Shown one piece after another: positions 5,230-6,044 of a stretch of DNA of 6,044 bases. The position numbers and the translations under genes are program-made. This stretch comes from an uncultured Acidobacteriota bacterium (GTDB lineage: Bacteria; Acidobacteriota; Terriglobia; Bryobacterales; Bryobacteraceae): assembly GCA_937952345.1 (NCBI GenBank), contig CALFYN010000247.1, forward strand, positions 1-6,044. Reading direction: 5' to 3'. The stretch's first letter is position 1, and every line of letters begins with the position of its first letter. The notes beneath the pieces were generated by a model, which saw only the letters and a list, made by a program, of their open reading frames with translations, was not told the DNA's origin and did no database searches.

Positions 5230-5793
5230 CTATCGCCGGCTCACGAAACGGTTGCCGTGCAGCCAGAATCGCAGGGGCCAGTCGACGGCCTTGCGGATGC
5301 CGATCCGTGGCCCTTCGGCGATGGGATGCTGGAGTGGGACGCCGGTGTCGCGCACGGTGAAATCGCCGCGGGTGACATCGGCGCCATTGTGGCGAAGATC
5401 GATTCCCATGGCCAGGGTGAGTTTTCCGGGTCCTGAGGTGAGCGATTCGAGGCGCTCGACACCGCGGCGGCGGCGCATGATGGGGATGCCGCCGGCCGGT
5501 TCGAGCGCCCGGATCAGCACGCAGCCCGGCGAGCCCGCGGACTCGGCCACCAGATTCAGGCAATAGTACATGCCGTAGATGAAATAGACGTACGCATGGC
5601 CGGGTTCGCCGAAGATCACTTTCGTGCGCGGGGTGAGTCCACGGGACGCGTGGGCGGCTTCGTCGTGACAGCCAATGTAGGCTTCGGTTTCGACGATCAG
5701 GCCGGAGGTTTCCCCATGCACGATGATCTTGCCGAGCAGGCCGCGCGCCACTTCGACGGTGGGGCGATCATAGAAACTGCGCGGCAGAATCAT
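5230..5793 (-). CDS. mpg: DNA-3-methyladenine glycosylase, AAG/MPG family
   Basis: A 187-residue base-excision repair enzyme that removes 3-methyladenine, hypoxanthine and related alkylated or deaminated purines from DNA by cleaving the N-glycosidic bond. The family pattern runs from start to end: LPRSFYDRPTVEVARGLLGK (3-22), IVETEAYIG (33-41), DEAAHASRG (44-52), TPRTKVIFGEPGHAYVYFIYGMYYCLN (54-80), CVLIRALEP and SGPGKLTLAMGI. Residues equivalent to those of human AAG are present: catalytic Glu37 (E125), Tyr39 (Y127), His48 (H136), Tyr70 (Y159, stacks on the abasic gap) and Asn80 (N169). Length is typical for bacterial members, which lack the human N-terminal tail. ATG at 5791-5793 is chosen because MILPRSF begins the conserved domain; the frame stays open to 5931, but that part lies over thpR and is meaningless. 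No Shine-Dalgarno precedes this ATG (ATTACCCC), so leaderless translation is possible. It is divergent from thpR and convergent with the glycosyltransferase gene. Confidence 0.95.
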   Translation of the reverse strand: MILPRSFYDRPTVEVARGLLGKIIVHGETSGLIVETEAYIGCHDEAAHASRGLTPRTKVIFGEPGHAYVYFIYGMYYCLNLVAESAGSPGCVLIRALEPAGGIPIMRRRRGVERLESLTSGPGKLTLAMGIDLRHNGADVTRGDFTVRDTGVPLQHPIAEGPRIGIRKAVDWPLRFWLHGNRFVSRR

Positions 5794-5795
5794 GG

Positions 5796-5814
5796 GGTAA
5801 TCTAGGAGATTACC
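5796..5814. promoter_or_regulatory. Perfect 19-bp dyad filling the mpg/thpR divergent spacer (candidate operator or RNA hairpin)
   Basis: GGTAATCT (5796-5803), centre AGG (5804-5806), AGATTACC (5807-5814): both 8-bp arms match exactly. The dyad occupies 19 of the 21 bases between the mpg ATG (5793) and the thpR ATG (5815). As DNA it is the size of a dimer operator; as thpR RNA it would form an 8-bp stem with a 3-nt loop ending directly at the AUG and holding the Shine-Dalgarno. On the minus strand TAGATT (5804-5799) resembles a -10 box placed for a start close to the mpg ATG. Confidence 0.65.
5804..5808 (+). promoter_or_regulatory. Shine-Dalgarno of thpR inside the dyad
   Basis: AGGAG lies 6 nt before ATG 5815. 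Three of its bases form the centre of the dyad and two belong to the right arm, so pairing of the arms would partly hide it. Confidence 0.7.
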
Positions 5815-6044
5815 ATGCGGTTGTTCGTTGGTCTCGATCTGCCCGAATCTGTACAATTGAACCTGGAAAAGCTGGTGGCCGCGCTGCGTCCGGCGGCGAA
5901 GCTCAGGTGGAGCCCGGTGGGGAATCTGCACATCACGACGAAGTTCATCGGGGAGTGGCCGGAAGAGCGGCTGGAGGAAATGAAGACCGCGCTGGGTAAC
6001 GTGCGGGGAATCGCACCGTTTTCGATTGCAATCCGGGGATTGGG
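5815..6044 (+). CDS. thpR: RNA 2',3'-cyclic phosphodiesterase (2H phosphoesterase, LigT/ThpR family), 3' partial
   Basis: The first 76 codons are present and the frame runs off the window end. MRLFVGLDLPESV (1-13) is the classic family N-terminus. LRWSPVGNLHITTKFIGEW (30-48) carries the first of the two HxTx catalytic motifs (His39-Ile-Thr41) in its usual 'W...NLHIT..FIG' setting; the second motif would lie beyond the window. Family members hydrolyse 2',3'-cyclic phosphates at RNA ends to 2'-phosphates and can ligate tRNA halves through 2'-5' bonds in vitro; the cellular role is unsettled. ATG 5815 has AGGAG 6 nt upstream and matches the family start. Its start is 21 bp from the divergent mpg ATG, so any promoter must lie at least partly within mpg. 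Confidence 0.93.
   Translation, partial: MRLFVGLDLPESVQLNLEKLVAALRPAAKLRWSPVGNLHITTKFIGEWPEERLEEMKTALGNVRGIAPFSIAIRGL

Noticed and set aside
5794..5931. 46-residue N-terminal extension of mpg
   Set aside because: It is antisense to the conserved start of thpR and has no family match; the glycosylase domain begins at MILPRSF.

Overview
The window looks like chromosomal DNA of a high-GC soil bacterium, most likely an Acidobacteriota of the Solibacter/Bryobacter type. The basis is family content and gene style: two ECF sigma factors of the TIGR02999 (Sigma70_ECF) type, a TPR-rich protein of the kind that ends acidobacterial Ser/Thr kinases, a small membrane protein next to a LolA-like protein, and GC-rich wobble positions throughout. 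This placement is inference, since there is no rRNA or marker gene. No IS element, phage integrase, tRNA, rRNA or CRISPR array was seen.

Layout. Positions 1-798 (+) hold the C-terminal part of a TPR-like protein whose start lies outside the window. It converges with two tandem, closely related ECF sigma genes on the minus strand (1982-1428, then 1347-802). A 99-bp divergent spacer, with an extended -10-like element inside a small dyad, separates the sigma pair from a plus-strand cluster. That cluster (2082-4257) encodes a small single-pass membrane protein starting at TTG, a secreted LolA-like protein, and a multi-pass HGSNAT/DUF1624-type acetyltransferase. Spacing of 25 and 15 bp suggests one operon devoted to the cell envelope.

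A 228-bp gene-free stretch follows, then a stand-alone GT-A-like glycosyltransferase (4486-5226, +) with a good Shine-Dalgarno. It converges with mpg (3-methyladenine DNA glycosylase, 5793-5230, -). Divergent from mpg, with only 21 bp between start codons, is thpR (RNA 2',3'-cyclic phosphodiesterase, 5815 to the window end, +).

The most distinctive non-coding signal is a perfect 19-bp dyad (8-bp arms, 3-bp centre) that fills the mpg/thpR spacer and includes the thpR Shine-Dalgarno. Both convergent gene pairs have exactly 3 bp between their stop codons, so their transcripts probably overlap unless termination occurs inside genes. I did not find a clear-cut new defence or mobile system. The items most worth follow-up are the mpg/thpR dyad, the three-gene envelope cluster and the duplicated sigma factors.
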